Part shown: positions 30,687 through 41,889 of the stretch, in pieces
Numbering within the stretch: position 1 is the stretch's first letter
Layout of the letters: every line of letters starts with the position of its first letter
Assembly (NCBI GenBank): GCA_029990175.1
Contig: JARKIP010000064.1
Coordinates: forward strand, 11,240,001-11,304,000
From: Petunia secreta
Taxonomy: Eukaryota > Streptophyta > Magnoliopsida > Solanales > Solanaceae
Direction: 5' to 3'
Length of the DNA: 64,000 nucleotides
Notes under the pieces: generated by a model
What the model was told of the DNA's origin: nothing
The model's database searches: none
What the model saw: the letters and a program-made list of their open reading frames with translations, nothing else
Program-made: the position numbers and the translations under genes

Positions 30687-31866
30687 TTTGTACTTGTAAT
30701 AGTTAGTTTTCTTTTGTTTTTATAGTGTCACGTTTTTGTTTTTTTTGTGTGTCGTTTTTGCAGGAATCGGGTGAGCTAAATACGGTGAAATGAATGCATT
30801 GAGGGGGATGGGACATCTCGAGCCATGTCCCACGCTTGGTTTGTACTTGGAATTGAAATTCGGTGCGAAAAAACGTTCGTGGGCGCGTTCGGGAGTGCCC
30901 CGCGCCTCCCAAAGCGCGAGAAAAAGTAAAACAAAGAAGCTAGGCGCGGTTGGGAGTGCCCCGCGCCTCCCACCGCGCCATGCTAGGCAGAAACTCAAAC
31001 ATTTTGGCCGCGACAAGCATGCGCCGCGGAGGCCAACGCGCGAGGCTTGGCAGTAACTCAAAACTTGTGCCCGCGATAGGGCTGCGGCGCGGAGCATAAC
31101 GCGCAAGGCCAAAACTTCGTGGGGTAAACGGGTCAACGGGTTGACCCAAAATTCTTTAAACTCCCAACCCCTATAACCCCGATTTCTTACACTTTTTCTC
31201 CATTACTTTCACTCCAAACTCTCTCTAATCACACACTAATTCACTAGCAACAATAGAAATCATCCCAAATCTTGTGCAATCACTTCTAACACCATCAAGT
31301 AAGTACATTACTACTCTTCCTTCTCAATAACATGTAAGTTGTCTTCATAATTGCTCATGGGTGATTCTCTTAGCTAGTTACAAGTTTTTCCATAAAAATT
31401 CAATCTTGATGTGCTTAATTGTTTATGATGCTTAGTATAGAACTTGTGACTTGTAAAAAGAGATCTCCCAACACATTGGGAGGGTTGGCACATTACAAAA
31501 TCAATTGAAATAGCTAGTTCAAAGTTGTGCACACTAGGTGTTTGTGAAAAAGCCTCAAAGATGAAATATCAATGACATTGTGAATTCTTGAGTAGCAATG
31601 TGTTCCTTAGGCTTACAATGAACATTAGGTGTTGCATACACACTAGATTTGATCATGAGGCACCCACACTAGCTTGATTTTAAAAATTCAAAACGTGGCA
31701 TATTTTGCCAAGGCTAGTTTTGTTCAAGTGTGGGGTGCTCGTGCCATTGAAACAAGTGATTGCCACATAGAGGGTGTGCTAAGTGTGGGGTGGTACCCTT
31801 GAGCTTGAATTGTTTTTGGTGCATAGCTATACATCTAACATTGATGTTTGTGTTTGTGTAGGTACC
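30687..31866 (+). other. Spacer between pol and the extra ORF, with GC-rich repeats and splice acceptor
   Basis: 30870-31110 is GC-rich with repeated GGGAGTGCCCCGCGCCTCCC blocks (twice) and further GCGCC/GGCGC motifs similar in style to the LTR's GC cluster. The rest is AT-rich. The spacer ends with TTTGTGTTTGTGTAG| at 31848-31862, a good 3' splice site 4 bases before the ATG of the next ORF, and carries two copies of an AAGTGTGGGGTG motif (31726 and 31781). It looks like a leader or intron for the downstream ORF. Confidence 0.5.
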
Positions 31867-33102
31867 ATGGTAGCCACCTCTCAAAAGGCAAGTTCTTCAT
31901 CTACTGCGGGCCCGAGGAGAGAACCTCAAGCCGAGCCTTCCTCCTCAAAGCAAAAGGGTAAGGCACCGGCCAAGCCCAAGGCAAAAGCAAAGGCTAAGGC
32001 CAAGATTCCAAAGGACGCGGTGCCGATACCACGTCCCGGAGGCAAGACTAGGTATGGCCTCCCTTTCGTGAAGAAGGGAGATTGCCAAACATGGTATAAA
32101 AATGTGAGGCTTGCGGGGTACATCCCCGAACAAGCCATTGATAAACGGCCGGTGCTACAAAAGTTTAGAGATGTGGCCGAGAAGATCATTGCCCTCAAGT
32201 GGGACTCAGTGTTTGAGAGTCCGGGGCCTGCCAACTTGGACATGGTCCAAGAACTTTATGCCAACTGGGAGCCCGATGAGGCGTGGAGAGATGATGACTT
32301 GGTGACGGTTAGGGGAGTGAAGGTGAAGTTAGATCCCACGGCATTGAATGCCTTCTTGGGGGTAGATGACCCCGATCATGAGGAGTTGAGAAATTACATC
32401 AAGACACCGGATTACACGGCCTTGCGGGAGACTTTGTGTGGTGAGGGGTCCACACATAAGTGGGGACGAGGAGCAGCTGGGCGACATAAGTTTATGCATT
32501 TCTCCCACTTTATCAAGCCGGCACGTGTATGGATGCGGTTTATAAATGCACGGATTCTTCCATGTTCTCATTATTCCGAGGTCACTAAGACTCGGGCGTG
32601 CATGGTGTATTTTTTCATGACCGGGAGGCCGGTGAACATTGGGTACTACATGTTGAAAATGATGAAACAAGAGAGGTATTAAAAATCATGTAGTCGGTTG
32701 TATTTTGGGAACCTCTTGACCCGATATTTAGAGAAGGCGGGCGTCCCCGCAGATGAGGTCGGGGATCGCATTGTCCTTGATTTTGGGAGGCCTTTTGACA
32801 TTGCCTCGGTCAAGGGGGTTATCACCACAGCACCGGTGAAGCTGACGGCGGATGATTTGCGAGAGACTAGTGCCAACTTGGCCGCGCGTCAGTATTTGAT
32901 GATAGAGGCTATGGCCCGTCAGTCGGGCGTTGATATGACTCGTATTGACCGCCAGGTCCCGCTGACGGAGACCTCGAAGGTCCTGTTGGGCGAGGTTGAG
33001 GCTGGAACGGTGGACCCGCGGGAGGATGAGAACACTGATTCCGAGATTGTGGCCAATGATCCAGATAGTGAGTATGAGACTGATCATGAGGCGGGGGCCT
33101 AG
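31867..33102 (+). pseudogene. Extra ORF after pol (plant transposon protein / env-position ORF), one stop
   Basis: ATG 31867 starts a frame whose N-terminus is Ser/Lys/Pro-rich with an Ala-Lys repeat (a nuclear-signal-like PAKPKAKAKAKAK). The middle region contains LVTVRGVKVKLDPTALNAFLG and HFSHFIKPARVWMRFINARI, characteristic of the putative plant transposon protein domain found downstream of pol in Athila-type elements. One TAA at 32680-32682 interrupts it; the same frame resumes and ends at 33102 with an acidic Asp/Glu tail. No signal peptide or membrane segment is apparent, so an envelope role is not supported by the sequence. Probably expressed by splicing (acceptor at 31862). Function unknown. 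Confidence 0.75.
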
Positions 33103-34940
33103 GTCCACTCTCCCGTGCACCATCCAGCTTTCAGGGCAGTTTTCTTGTACTCTTACTTTTGCACTTACTTCTTTGTCGCACTGGGACATTGCTTAGTTTA
33201 AGTGTGGGGTGGGGTACTGCCCTTTATCTAGTTTTTATTTTGAGGTTTAGGATGCATGTACCTTAGGACTTTTTATTTTGTCACTTGACTTTATTTTTAT
33301 TTGTTTCTTGCTTTACTATATGAAAAATGAAAAAAAAAAATTAGAAAACCAATGAAAAAGTCTAAAAAGATTTTCCTTTTAGTTTTATTAGTGGTACATG
33401 CTATCCACCCCGTGGTTTTTCTTATGGCCGCGGTTCTTTTCCACGGGGTGACCTTTGAACCGGGTAGTTTTTCATTTTTAGGATTAGGATAGTTAGTTTT
33501 AGATGACCCTAGGCTAAGGAAATAGGTAGAATGCTAGGTGCCTTTGATTTGTTTGATACCGGTGGACTTGGACTTGATTGCATGTGCTATTTGTGGTGTC
33601 CTTGAGTTTTAATTTGATGCATGCCTAGAAAAAGAAAAAAATTGGAACAACCCCCTTGAGATGCTTGAATCCGCTTGTTTGACTTGATTGCTAACTTTTG
33701 TGCATGAGTGCTTAAATTTCCACAAGTTGCATTCTAAAAGCTTGGTTGAGAGTTGTTGATTGAGCCTTTTTGTGTGGATTGCGTGCAATGTGTGTTGTGA
33801 GGCATGTTCTTAATTACTCCATGTTGCATGTTAATGTCTAGAACTTGCCCCGTGTGTGTGCAAAGCGAAATCCTAGGTTAGCTCTAGTCGGGAGATGATA
33901 CAAGGCCTTCTTTTACTTGCCTACCCTTACATATATACCTTGAAAAATTGTGTTGTGATTTGAATTGACCCTTTTTTATTGGCACCCACACCCCGAGCCT
34001 ACCCATTTGTTCTTAATTGACTCTTTTGGCCCTTACTCCTTAAGCACTTTATTGACATTGTGTAGATGATTGGAGTTGTGGTTAGATGTTGGGAGACTTT
34101 TGAGTGGAGCTAATAAAAGGGAAATACTTATGAAAATTGTGAAGTAGTGGAAAACATTGGCAAGGATGGAAGTTAATGAAATTGAAAAAAAAAATGAAAT
34201 GAAAAGAAAAAAAAATATAGCAAAGTTGAAAGAAAAAAAATTGTGAAAAAAAAAGAAGAGAGAAAGATATCCCGTCCTTGCTAGTGTGTGATTGAAAAGA
34301 AAATATGCTACTTGTTGAGAAGGTGTATGTGTGGTACTTGTGATTGGGTGGTTTGTTGAGACTTGTGTTTGGAATAAATGTGATGTATTAAAGTGCTTAG
34401 GGAGGTAGTCACTATTACCATATGTATCCTACCCGCCCCTTAGCCTACATTACGACCTTTCTAAAGTCCTTGTTAATCCCGATTGGAGTGAGCCTACATT
34501 AGTGGAGTCCTACACTACGGGCAAGCCTATGGTACGTTGTGTGTGACATGTGAGCCTTTCATAAGAGTGAGAGAGTTCATTTGTTATTGCCCCGTTCTAT
34601 TCATGATATTTGTTTTTGTGTGTGATCTATGGGGGGCACTCTCTTTCATATTGGTGAGGGCACGTGGTTTGCATGAATTCGGTGAAGTTGATGGCTTTTG
34701 ATTGAGTAGATAGGTGTAATTTTGCGGGAGCATGGTTGCATTGAGTTGAGTTTGTGCATTTGAGCTATTTTGGGGTGGTTGTTCTCATTATTTTTGAGTT
34801 TGGCAAATTGTTGGCATGTTGTGGATCCATGGTAGTCATGTGCGCATTTGTTCAATGGTCGGTATCAACCATAGTCATAGGCAGACCTGTTCTATCTAGG
34901 TTGGGAAGTGAGATGTGACTTGCTCGAGGGCGAGCAAAGG
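33103..34940 (+). other. Non-coding 3' spacer of the Athila-like element
   Basis: No gene. It holds another AAGTGTGGGGTGGGG motif (33200-33214), an A-rich tract with GAAAAA repeats (34180-34270), and many TTG/GTG-rich stretches. Such long AT-rich spacers before the 3' LTR are usual for Athila elements. Confidence 0.6.
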
Positions 34941-34956
34941 TTCAAGTGTGGGGTGG
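34941..34956 (+). promoter_or_regulatory. Polypurine tract of the Athila-like element
   Basis: TTCAAGTGTGGGGTGG directly precedes the 3' LTR, the position of the plus-strand primer. It is interrupted by T residues, unlike a canonical PPT, and the core AAGTGTGGGGTGG recurs upstream at 31781 and 33200. Confidence 0.7.
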
Positions 34957-36308
34957 TGATGTTCGGCATTTTATGCCTACTTTTCCTTAATATTTCCGCA
35001 CATTTGAGCTTGTTTTGCACTTGTTTGGTGGCTTGTGAGTATGGTTTTACGCTGATGTTGTGTTGTTCGTGTGTAGGTCGTTACGCGATACATTTGGAGC
35101 GTTTCGAAGCTTGATTGAGCATGAATTGATTGGATGATGATTGAAGATTGGATCGAGCACACAAAGGCACGACACAAGCCGAGTTTTGGAGCGAAAAGAG
35201 CAAATTTTGGCCTGGCGCTGCAGCCTCCGCGCCGCGCCAGCCATAGCGCAAGGAAGGCTGCGCGTTGCCAGGCGCGCCGCAGGCCAAAGGCACGAAGCCT
35301 GGGGGCGTGTTCTGGTTGGTTGCACGCTTTTCGGGGCGCGGGCGCCCCGTTATAGCGCCCCTTATGCGCGATTTTACTTCCTATTCCTTCTAGTTTTGGG
35401 TTTAACTTATGTACAAGGGTTTGGAAACAATATAAATAGTTTATTACTTAGTTTTTGTAAGGAGTTCTTGACTTTGGAGCAATATTGAGAGCTACACACT
35501 TCATTGAACAAGGGTTATTCCCAAATCTTTCATCTATTACATCAATTACTTCATTATTACACCAAATCTTTGCCTTGTGATTATGAATATGTGTGGCTAA
35601 TTTCCTAACGTTCTGGGGTTAGAATTTACATGAAAGTTGATTGTTGAAGATTGATTTCCATTGATTGAATCCCATAACGGGTTACTTATTCTTCCTTGAT
35701 TTAACTTGTATAATTGTTAGAGCTCGATAGTTATACATCATCTATGGTTTTTGGGTTGAACTCGAAAGAGAGAATCTAATTACGTAATAAGGAAGAATAG
35801 AACTAGTTTGTGAACCCGGGCATCGGGGAATCAATTTGCGGGTAGGATAGACATATACTTGCTTGCCTAGTTTAACTAATTACAGGATCGTTAATGCGTG
35901 CATGTGATTTAACCCGTAGACATACAGGGATTAGAGTAGCTTGCATAGATTGTGAAGAACTGAAAGGTTTTCATAATTACAATCAACCTGTCAGTTAGTA
36001 ACCCGGGATTTAAGAAGTGAAGTCAATTGAATACATCAACTGGATTGTTTGTAATTCTAACCCTGGATCGCTCCCTTGATATTGTTACAACCAAAGTTTT
36101 GCCCCATTGCTTGATTACATTCCAGCACTTTAATTACTGCATTTTAGTATAAAAACTCTTACAATCACTGGAAAAAGACCCCTGGATAGTTTGTTCAGGA
36201 ATTGTTTATTAAGCACTAGTCTGCATAGTCCTCGTGGGAACGATACTCGACTTTGTCACTTTATTACTTGGCGACCGCGTATACTTGCGTGTGCGTTTGG
36301 GAGCAACA
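34957..36308 (+). repeat. 3' LTR of the Athila-like element
   Basis: Equal in length to the 5' LTR, with two visible substitutions. It carries the same GC-rich cluster and the TATA box at the matching position (about 35430). Followed directly by GCGGTAACTCT, the continuation of the copia pol tail. Confidence 0.93.
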
Positions 36309-36881
36309 GCGGTAACTCTACCTAGAAGACTGGAGATCCCAAGATCTAGGTTCAAGGAGCTCAAACAAAGTTATGTACGACCGCTCCAACATTGTCAAAC
36401 AACTCAACCCGTTCTCGTAATAAGACAATGTTCAGTACCAAGGATAAAATGTTAAAGACAATTTTTAATGATTATCTAAGTTTGATACGGGAACTATCAA
36501 ATAGTGTAGATCTACGGGATTATACGTTTAGAAATCACCTATGTGAGTGTGAAGTGGAAGCCGCTTCAAGGAGAATTCTGTAAGGCCAATTCTCTACGCA
36601 CTCATGAACCAGGCGATGTTCATGGCTGAAACGAACACAACAATGAGAACCAAAGACGGCCAAGGGCTAATTGTGTGACATATATTGTCTAGGTATACAC
36701 CAAAGCTCGACGGTTCAAAGATATCAAATCTACCGATTGACCGAGTATATCCGATATATGTTCACTACGGAAAGTTCAAAGGGAAACCTACTTATCCAGA
36801 TGCAATTAGTTCTTACTTGCAAATCACACAAGTTTCTGCACATTTTTCACTATAGAGCCATTCCCCATTCATGTGGGGGAT
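36309..36881 (+). other. 3' interior of the copia element after the gypsy insertion
   Basis: Continues the copia sequence cut at 23754. It is mostly non-coding and ends with a polypurine tract ATGTGGGGGAT before the 3' LTR. No intact frame. Confidence 0.6.
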
Positions 36882-37275
36882 TGTTGGGGATTTTTTGAAT
36901 AGTTGTGAATGGGAAAAGGCACCATAAGCACCTCTTTGTTGAAAAGGTATCACACCTTTTCATAACACCCATTCTTGGTCTATAAATAGTGAGACACTTC
37001 CTCATTTTAGAAATATACAACAAAACAATTCTCCTTTCTTCTAGAGTCGTGTGATTTGCTACCGTATTTGCGTTCGCTGTTTACTGTGATTTGAATTACC
37101 GCTATCACAGTAAGGTTAATTCCGTTCTATCCTGGGAGAAATTAATCCACAACCTTGGGTAACTGTGAGGGGATTAGATTTCTTAAGGACAAACAGTGTA
37201 TACTGTTGGCTCAGAATTTTTCTATTTCATCTCTTTCTGATTTTCAGTTTATTTTCGAAAGTGCAGATTCTAACA
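36882..37275 (+). repeat. 3' LTR of copia element
   Basis: 394 bp, TGTTGGGG...TCTAACA, followed by TSD TAAAG. TATA box CTATAAATA near 36980. It differs from the 5' LTR at several positions and is therefore older than the nested Athila element. Confidence 0.9.
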
Positions 37276-37337
37276 TAAAGTATATTGATTCGAGTTTATG
37301 TTGTCAGTTGTTGATTAGCTAAACTTGAGCTTATATT

Positions 37338-37617
37338 AAGCAAGCGTTTGGACGTAGATTTAGTTGAAACTTGGGAATTTGAGTTTTTGAAGTTGAGTTG
37401 AAAAATAATTTTAAAAATTTAAAATTGTGTTTGGACATACATATCACTTAAAAAGATATTTGAAATTTTGTGAGTGAAATATACAAAATTTTCCAAAAAT
37501 TCCCAAAAAGTTGCCTTTTTGGAACTTTTTGCTCCAAATTTTGGTCAAATACTATAAACAAACAATTTTTCTCTAAAAATCTCCCAAAAAGTCTCCCAAA
37601 AAAATATAAACAAGTGG
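37338..37617. mobile_element. Truncated GCGTTTGGAC-type MITE
   Basis: Starts GCGTTTGGACGTAGATT and contains TTTTTGAAGTTGAGTTGAAAA, which is also found in reverse in the foldback at 58286-58570. The other terminus is missing or unclear. Non-coding. Confidence 0.4.
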
Positions 37618-37625
37618 GAGCTAAT

Positions 37626-38106
37626 TAGGGGTGGGCATTCGGTTTTTCGGTTCGATTTTTAACTATTCGGTTTCGGTTTTTCGGTTTTCGATTTTGAAAA
37701 ACTTCAATCCAATCCAAACCAAAATAAATTTGGTTTGGTTCGGTTTTCCTTTTTCGGTTCGGTTTTTTTCGGTTTGGTTTTCGGTTTTTTCGATTTTGTC
37801 ATATAAGACAAACTTTAAAATGAAATACTTGAAAGAATATAAATATAAGTCAAAATATTAAACATTAAATCTAAATCATAATTCTAGTAAAGAAAGAACA
37901 TGAATCTTAGGTAAAAGGAGATCTTACCAGTTACCATTCAAGAGGTAAAAACTGATTGAAACTTTTGATGAAAGCTTCACGCGTATTATACCATAATACA
38001 AAGAGGTTAAAGTATTGAAGTCATAAAAAATTGAAATATTCAAACTCTAAAACCCTTAAACAAGTTTAGGGTAAGAGATAATCATAAAAGCATGAGAGCC
38101 TTTCTT

Positions 38107-38153
<47 letters not shown>

Positions 38154-38330
38154 TTCGGTTTTTTTAGTTTTTCGGTTTCTATGATTTGAAATCTGAAACC
38201 AAACCAAAACACCAAAGTTTTCATATTCTCAATCCAATCCAAACCAATTATTTAAAAATCCAAACCAAATTAAAAAAGTTAATTCGGTTCGGTTTGGTTT
38301 TCGGTTTAATCCGAATAGTGCCCACCCCTA
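37626..38330. mobile_element. hAT-type MITE, 705 bp
   Basis: Perfect 8-bp TSD GAGCTAAT (37618-37625 and 38331-38338) and inverted termini TAGGGGTGGGC / GCCCACCCCTA. The subterminal regions are packed with CGGTTT/CGGTTCGGTTT repeats on the left and right. Non-coding centre with a (GT)n(AT)n microsatellite (38108-38152). The 8-bp TSD is the hAT signature. Confidence 0.9.
38108..38152. repeat. (TG)n(TA)n compound microsatellite
   Basis: About 11 TG units followed by about 10 TA units inside the hAT MITE. Confidence 0.95.
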
Positions 38331-38338
38331 GAGCTAAT

Positions 38339-39274
38339 CTTCACGTTCTAGTTTAAACGCATTTTACATCTCGTACTCTAAACGTAAAAAAAAAAATATA
38401 TATTTTACCCTCTAAATTATTACTAACGTGTGTATTGATTTTCTAATATATTTTATTGTTTTCTTTTTAATTTATATTATGGACTTAGGTAGTGAATAAA
38501 TAAATCACATTTATACAGTAAAATGTGAAACAAAATTTCTACACACATATATAATGTTGGAATTATTAAAGATTGAGAAAATGAATAAATTTTAATTAAA
38601 ATAATTTGTTCGTACAAGTATTCAATAATTTTGATAATAACAATTAAATTCAATAAATTATTTACACAATTGAGAGCGAGGAGAATAATATCTTTTAAAT
38701 ATATGTCCAATGCATGTAATATAGAAAAAAATGTTCATATAGAGTTTATTTTTTTTTTACAAACATTAATAAGTAATTATCGTTATACAGTAAATTACTT
38801 ATAAATTATGACACAATCAAAAATCAAAAATATCACCTTAATGACAATCAAAACTCTAATTCCTATATACACACTAGAATAAAGGAGATTATGTTATAGA
38901 TATATATAATAAGATTGTGAAAAAAATAATTATCACATGTAATCCAAACATATATGGATGTGCACCAATATAGTTTAAAATTTACGAAAATATTTATTTT
39001 TTGGAAATTTACAAAAATGTTAAATAGTAAATAAGATTGAAAATGAAAAGGGCATAGTAAATATGTCATAAAAAGGAGGATGAATAAGTCTACCATTTAA
39101 ATTTGAGGGATGTGTTTGATTTTTTAAGCAAAGCAGAAGGATGAAAATGATTTTCATCCATTATATTTATATAAAGTTTAATTCTTTCAAAAAGTAACAG
39201 TATGATGCATTAAAGAGCAGTTTGGTGCACAAATCATCCCGTATTCATGCATAGTTCGGAAAAAGACCGTACCC
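38339..39274. other. AT-rich gene-free stretch
   Basis: Very AT-rich, with only short fortuitous frames. Nothing recognisable. Confidence 0.5.
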
Positions 39275-39594
39275 TAAGGCCATCTCCAACTTTTGCGTCC
39301 ATTTTCTCCTCCAAAATGGAGTAAATTCTAAAATGGAGTAAACTTACTTCATTACTCCATTTTTTATTTCAAAAAGAATATTTCATTTTATATTCTTCCC
39401 TCTCTTCTATATTATATTATTATCTTTTATTTAAATTTTATTTTCTTATTTCTATTAAAGAAATTATATCTTTTTTTCTTTTTTACATATTCTATCACAT
39501 ATAATTTATATTCCTTTTTTATATAACCATTTAATATAAAATTATTTTATATCATAAATTATTAAATAATAGAATTTGTAGGCAAATATTATAG

Positions 39595-39598
<4 letters not shown>

Positions 39599-39678
<80 letters not shown>
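39599..39678. repeat. (TA)n microsatellite, about 40 units
   Basis: An uninterrupted TA run of about 80 bp, self-complementary and able to extrude a cruciform. Confidence 0.97.
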
Positions 39679-39680
<2 letters not shown>

Positions 39681-40052
39681 ATAATTAAATACATATTACA
39701 TTATGGTAAAATTCAGATTAAATACTACATAAATATTCATCTTCCACCTCTAGTATGCTCCCATGAATGATCTATTAATGAATTACGAAGTGCAACATTT
39801 AATATTTGCTCCTTTAATTTTAGCAACATCTAATATTTTATATTTGCACCTTTCATTTTTTGAGATGGTTATATATTTTTTGTATAATTATAACTTATAA
39901 TAAAATTAACTTACAATTATACATAAAAATAATAAATGCACGAAAATTAATTTTATCAAAATTATACACTAAAGTTAAGATGTAAAATTAATATTATAAA
40001 ATATTACATAAATATAATTAGGTGTATATAAAGAGATAAATTAAAAGAGTTA

Positions 40053-40122
<70 letters not shown>
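40053..40122. repeat. (TAA)n microsatellite, about 23 units
   Basis: An uninterrupted TAA/AAT run of about 70 bp inside the Harbinger-like MITE. Confidence 0.97.
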
Positions 40123-40124
<2 letters not shown>

Positions 40125-40741
40125 GTAATAGGGAATTGTAATAGAGGAGATGAATTCATCCTCCATTTTGCAATCAAATATGCAGCTCCTTTGGAGTGGA
40201 ACTACTCCAAATTCCGCGTGCATTATAGCATATGCTGGCAGCGTTGAAGATGCTCTAAGTGGTGTCATATTCCACCATTCAATTCTGTAACATATTAGTC
40301 ATACGACGACTATTTCATCAGTTACTTCGAGCTTCACCTCCAAAAACATGACATGACGTATGTTTCATTGAATTCGCAAAAAGTTTAGAAATGAATTCTT
40401 AAACTAAATTAAAATTTCTTAGAGAATTTTTTTGATTCAAACTCTGTAACTCGAATTATGACAAACCACTATGTTTCCACGTCGAGACATATCCAAATGT
40501 TCTATAAAAATCCAAGTAAACTGCCCTTCATCTTTCTCTAAAGTTCCAAGTAATCAACACTATCACTAATTGAAGTAGTAAGGTTGAAATTGAAAAAAAT
40601 ATATTAATTCATGTTTTTTCTTTAATATTAAACATGTTGGAAGAAATTCAGCTGGCGAAAAATCAAGATTCCACCAGAGTAAGTAGAGCTCATTAAACTA
40701 CATTGATAGTTTAAAAAACATTTTACTACATTATTCATGTA

Positions 40742-40992
40742 CTCCCTCCGTCCCAAATTAATTGTCGTTTTAGGAAAAATTGTGTGTCCCAAATTAGTTG
40801 ACACTTTAGGATTTCAAGACAAAAATTGTTAGTCTTTTCCAATTATACCCTTAATAATTAAATAAATTCTCAACAAAATTTAATAGTCAAACATTAAATA
40901 GGGGTAAAATAGTAAAATATACACTCTATTTAATGATTTTTTTAATGGGCGTGAAGAAGCTAAAAGCGACAACTAATTTGGGACGGAGGGAG
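40742..40992. mobile_element. Stowaway MITE, 251 bp
   Basis: Termini CTCCCTCCGTCCCAAATTA and TAATTTGGGACGGAGGGAG are near-perfect inverse copies, flanked by TA (40740-40741 and 40993-40994). The best-preserved Stowaway in the window. Confidence 0.92.
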
Positions 40993-41149
40993 TATTTACT
41001 TATGACCTAAATAACTTAGATATATATATATGCGATCAAAATATCGCATTCCGAACGGTCTTATTTTTTCCTTTCTGAAATGGATTGATGGTCTATTAAT
41101 TGATTGGCTTTAATAAAGAACAATATCCAATAGTAATAGCACTTCAGTC

Positions 41150-41889
41150 CAAGGCAATAAATGTTTTTCCATTATTTTCAGATTAGCCGTTGGGAATTAA
41201 TTTTATGCTTTATGAACTAGTAGTAATAATGATCCTTTGGATAACCAAGACGACATATAATTACTTTCATTTGCATCGGTTAATCACCAAAAGTTACAAC
41301 CCCGGCCCGATGACTCCAACTAGCTTGAGAAGATTGGGCCAAAAGACCCCGTCAAGTTTTTTTTTTTTTTTAAAAAGGACAATGTTCCGCTTTTTTCTCT
41401 CCTCTAAAATGCACGCGCGTTTAACAATTAATGAGGGGCTAGATTAGAAACAATAAAACCTCGGGGCCTTTATTAAAAACTATTGGGACTGAATTAACAA
41501 TCCCCAAAACTTTTAATCAAAAGGTGGGAAACGAACTGAACAGACATCAGTAATCATTTCAAAAATCGAACCCCAAAATCTTCTCTTACACACTTCTCAA
41601 GTTGTCTTCTAAAGTCTTTTACGCAACCTTCTGAACATCACCGTCGCCGACCATCTACATTTCTCCGGTAACATCTAAAGGTAAATTTTGAACAATATTG
41701 ATATTTTTCAAGTGAATCGGGCTTTATTTTTTTGCTATTTTGCTATTTTGAAAAAGCTATGGTTTTAACGCCTACTGGTACTAGAATGAAGTTCTCGTGA
41801 AAATCTTTATTTTTGTTGATTTTTTCGTCAAATAGTGCTATGTTCTTGTACAAATAGTGAAGTTTTTGCATGTTTATATTATATCACCA
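41150..41889. other. Gene-free stretch with a possible orphan 5' exon
   Basis: 41540-41690 has the look of a 5' UTR: CT/AC-rich, with CACCGTCGCCGACC and CTAAAG|GTAAATTTTG, a splice-donor-like site at 41681. The copia LTR begins about 210 bp further on. No coding exon follows in the window, so this may be a promoter/5' exon cut off by insertions, or chance. Confidence 0.25.

Larger units (their letters stand above)
23755..36308 (+). mobile_element. Athila-like Ty3/gypsy retrotransposon, young
   Basis: LTRs of exactly 1352 bp at both ends (23755-25106 and 34957-36308) start TGATGTTCGG and end GGGAGCAACA. I find only two differences between them: T/C near 23909 versus 35111, and A/G near 24767 versus 35969. 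The primer site is tRNA-Asp type, and a PPT precedes the 3' LTR. Flanks read GCGGG (left) and GCGGT (right), a TSD with one mismatch. Content in order: gag-pol, integrase tail, hairpins, GC-rich spacer, extra ORF, AT-rich spacer. The order, the tRNA-Asp primer and the ORF after pol fit the Athila clade. Confidence 0.92.
19694..37275 (+). mobile_element. Decayed Ty1/copia retrotransposon carrying a nested gypsy element
   Basis: Two 394-bp LTRs (19694-20087 and 36882-37275), each starting TGTTGGGGATTTTTT and ending TCTAACA, are flanked by a perfect 5-bp TSD TAAAG (19689-19693 and 37276-37280). A polypurine tract ATGTGGGGGAT lies directly before the 3' LTR. Without the inserted gypsy element it is about 5 kb. 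Its interior no longer codes for a full polyprotein, but a pol tail is recognisable near 23644. I could not see a tRNA primer site after the 5' LTR (ATCTTAAGAAATC follows). The + orientation comes from the LTR TATA box, the PPT and the pol remnant. Confidence 0.88.
39278..40256. mobile_element. PIF/Harbinger-like MITE, 979 bp
   Basis: Flanked by the trinucleotide TAA (39275-39277 and 40257-40259). The left end GGCCATCTCCAAC and right end, as reverse complement, GAGCATCTTCAACG are the typical Harbinger terminus. The subterminal parts also share CTCCATTTTG-like and CTCCAAAATGG blocks. It is enlarged by two long microsatellites. No transposase. Confidence 0.75.

Noticed and set aside
38020..38340. 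CGGTTT repeats considered as a centromere- or telomere-like satellite
   Set aside because: They lie within a 705-bp hAT MITE with exact 8-bp TSD, as subterminal repeats.
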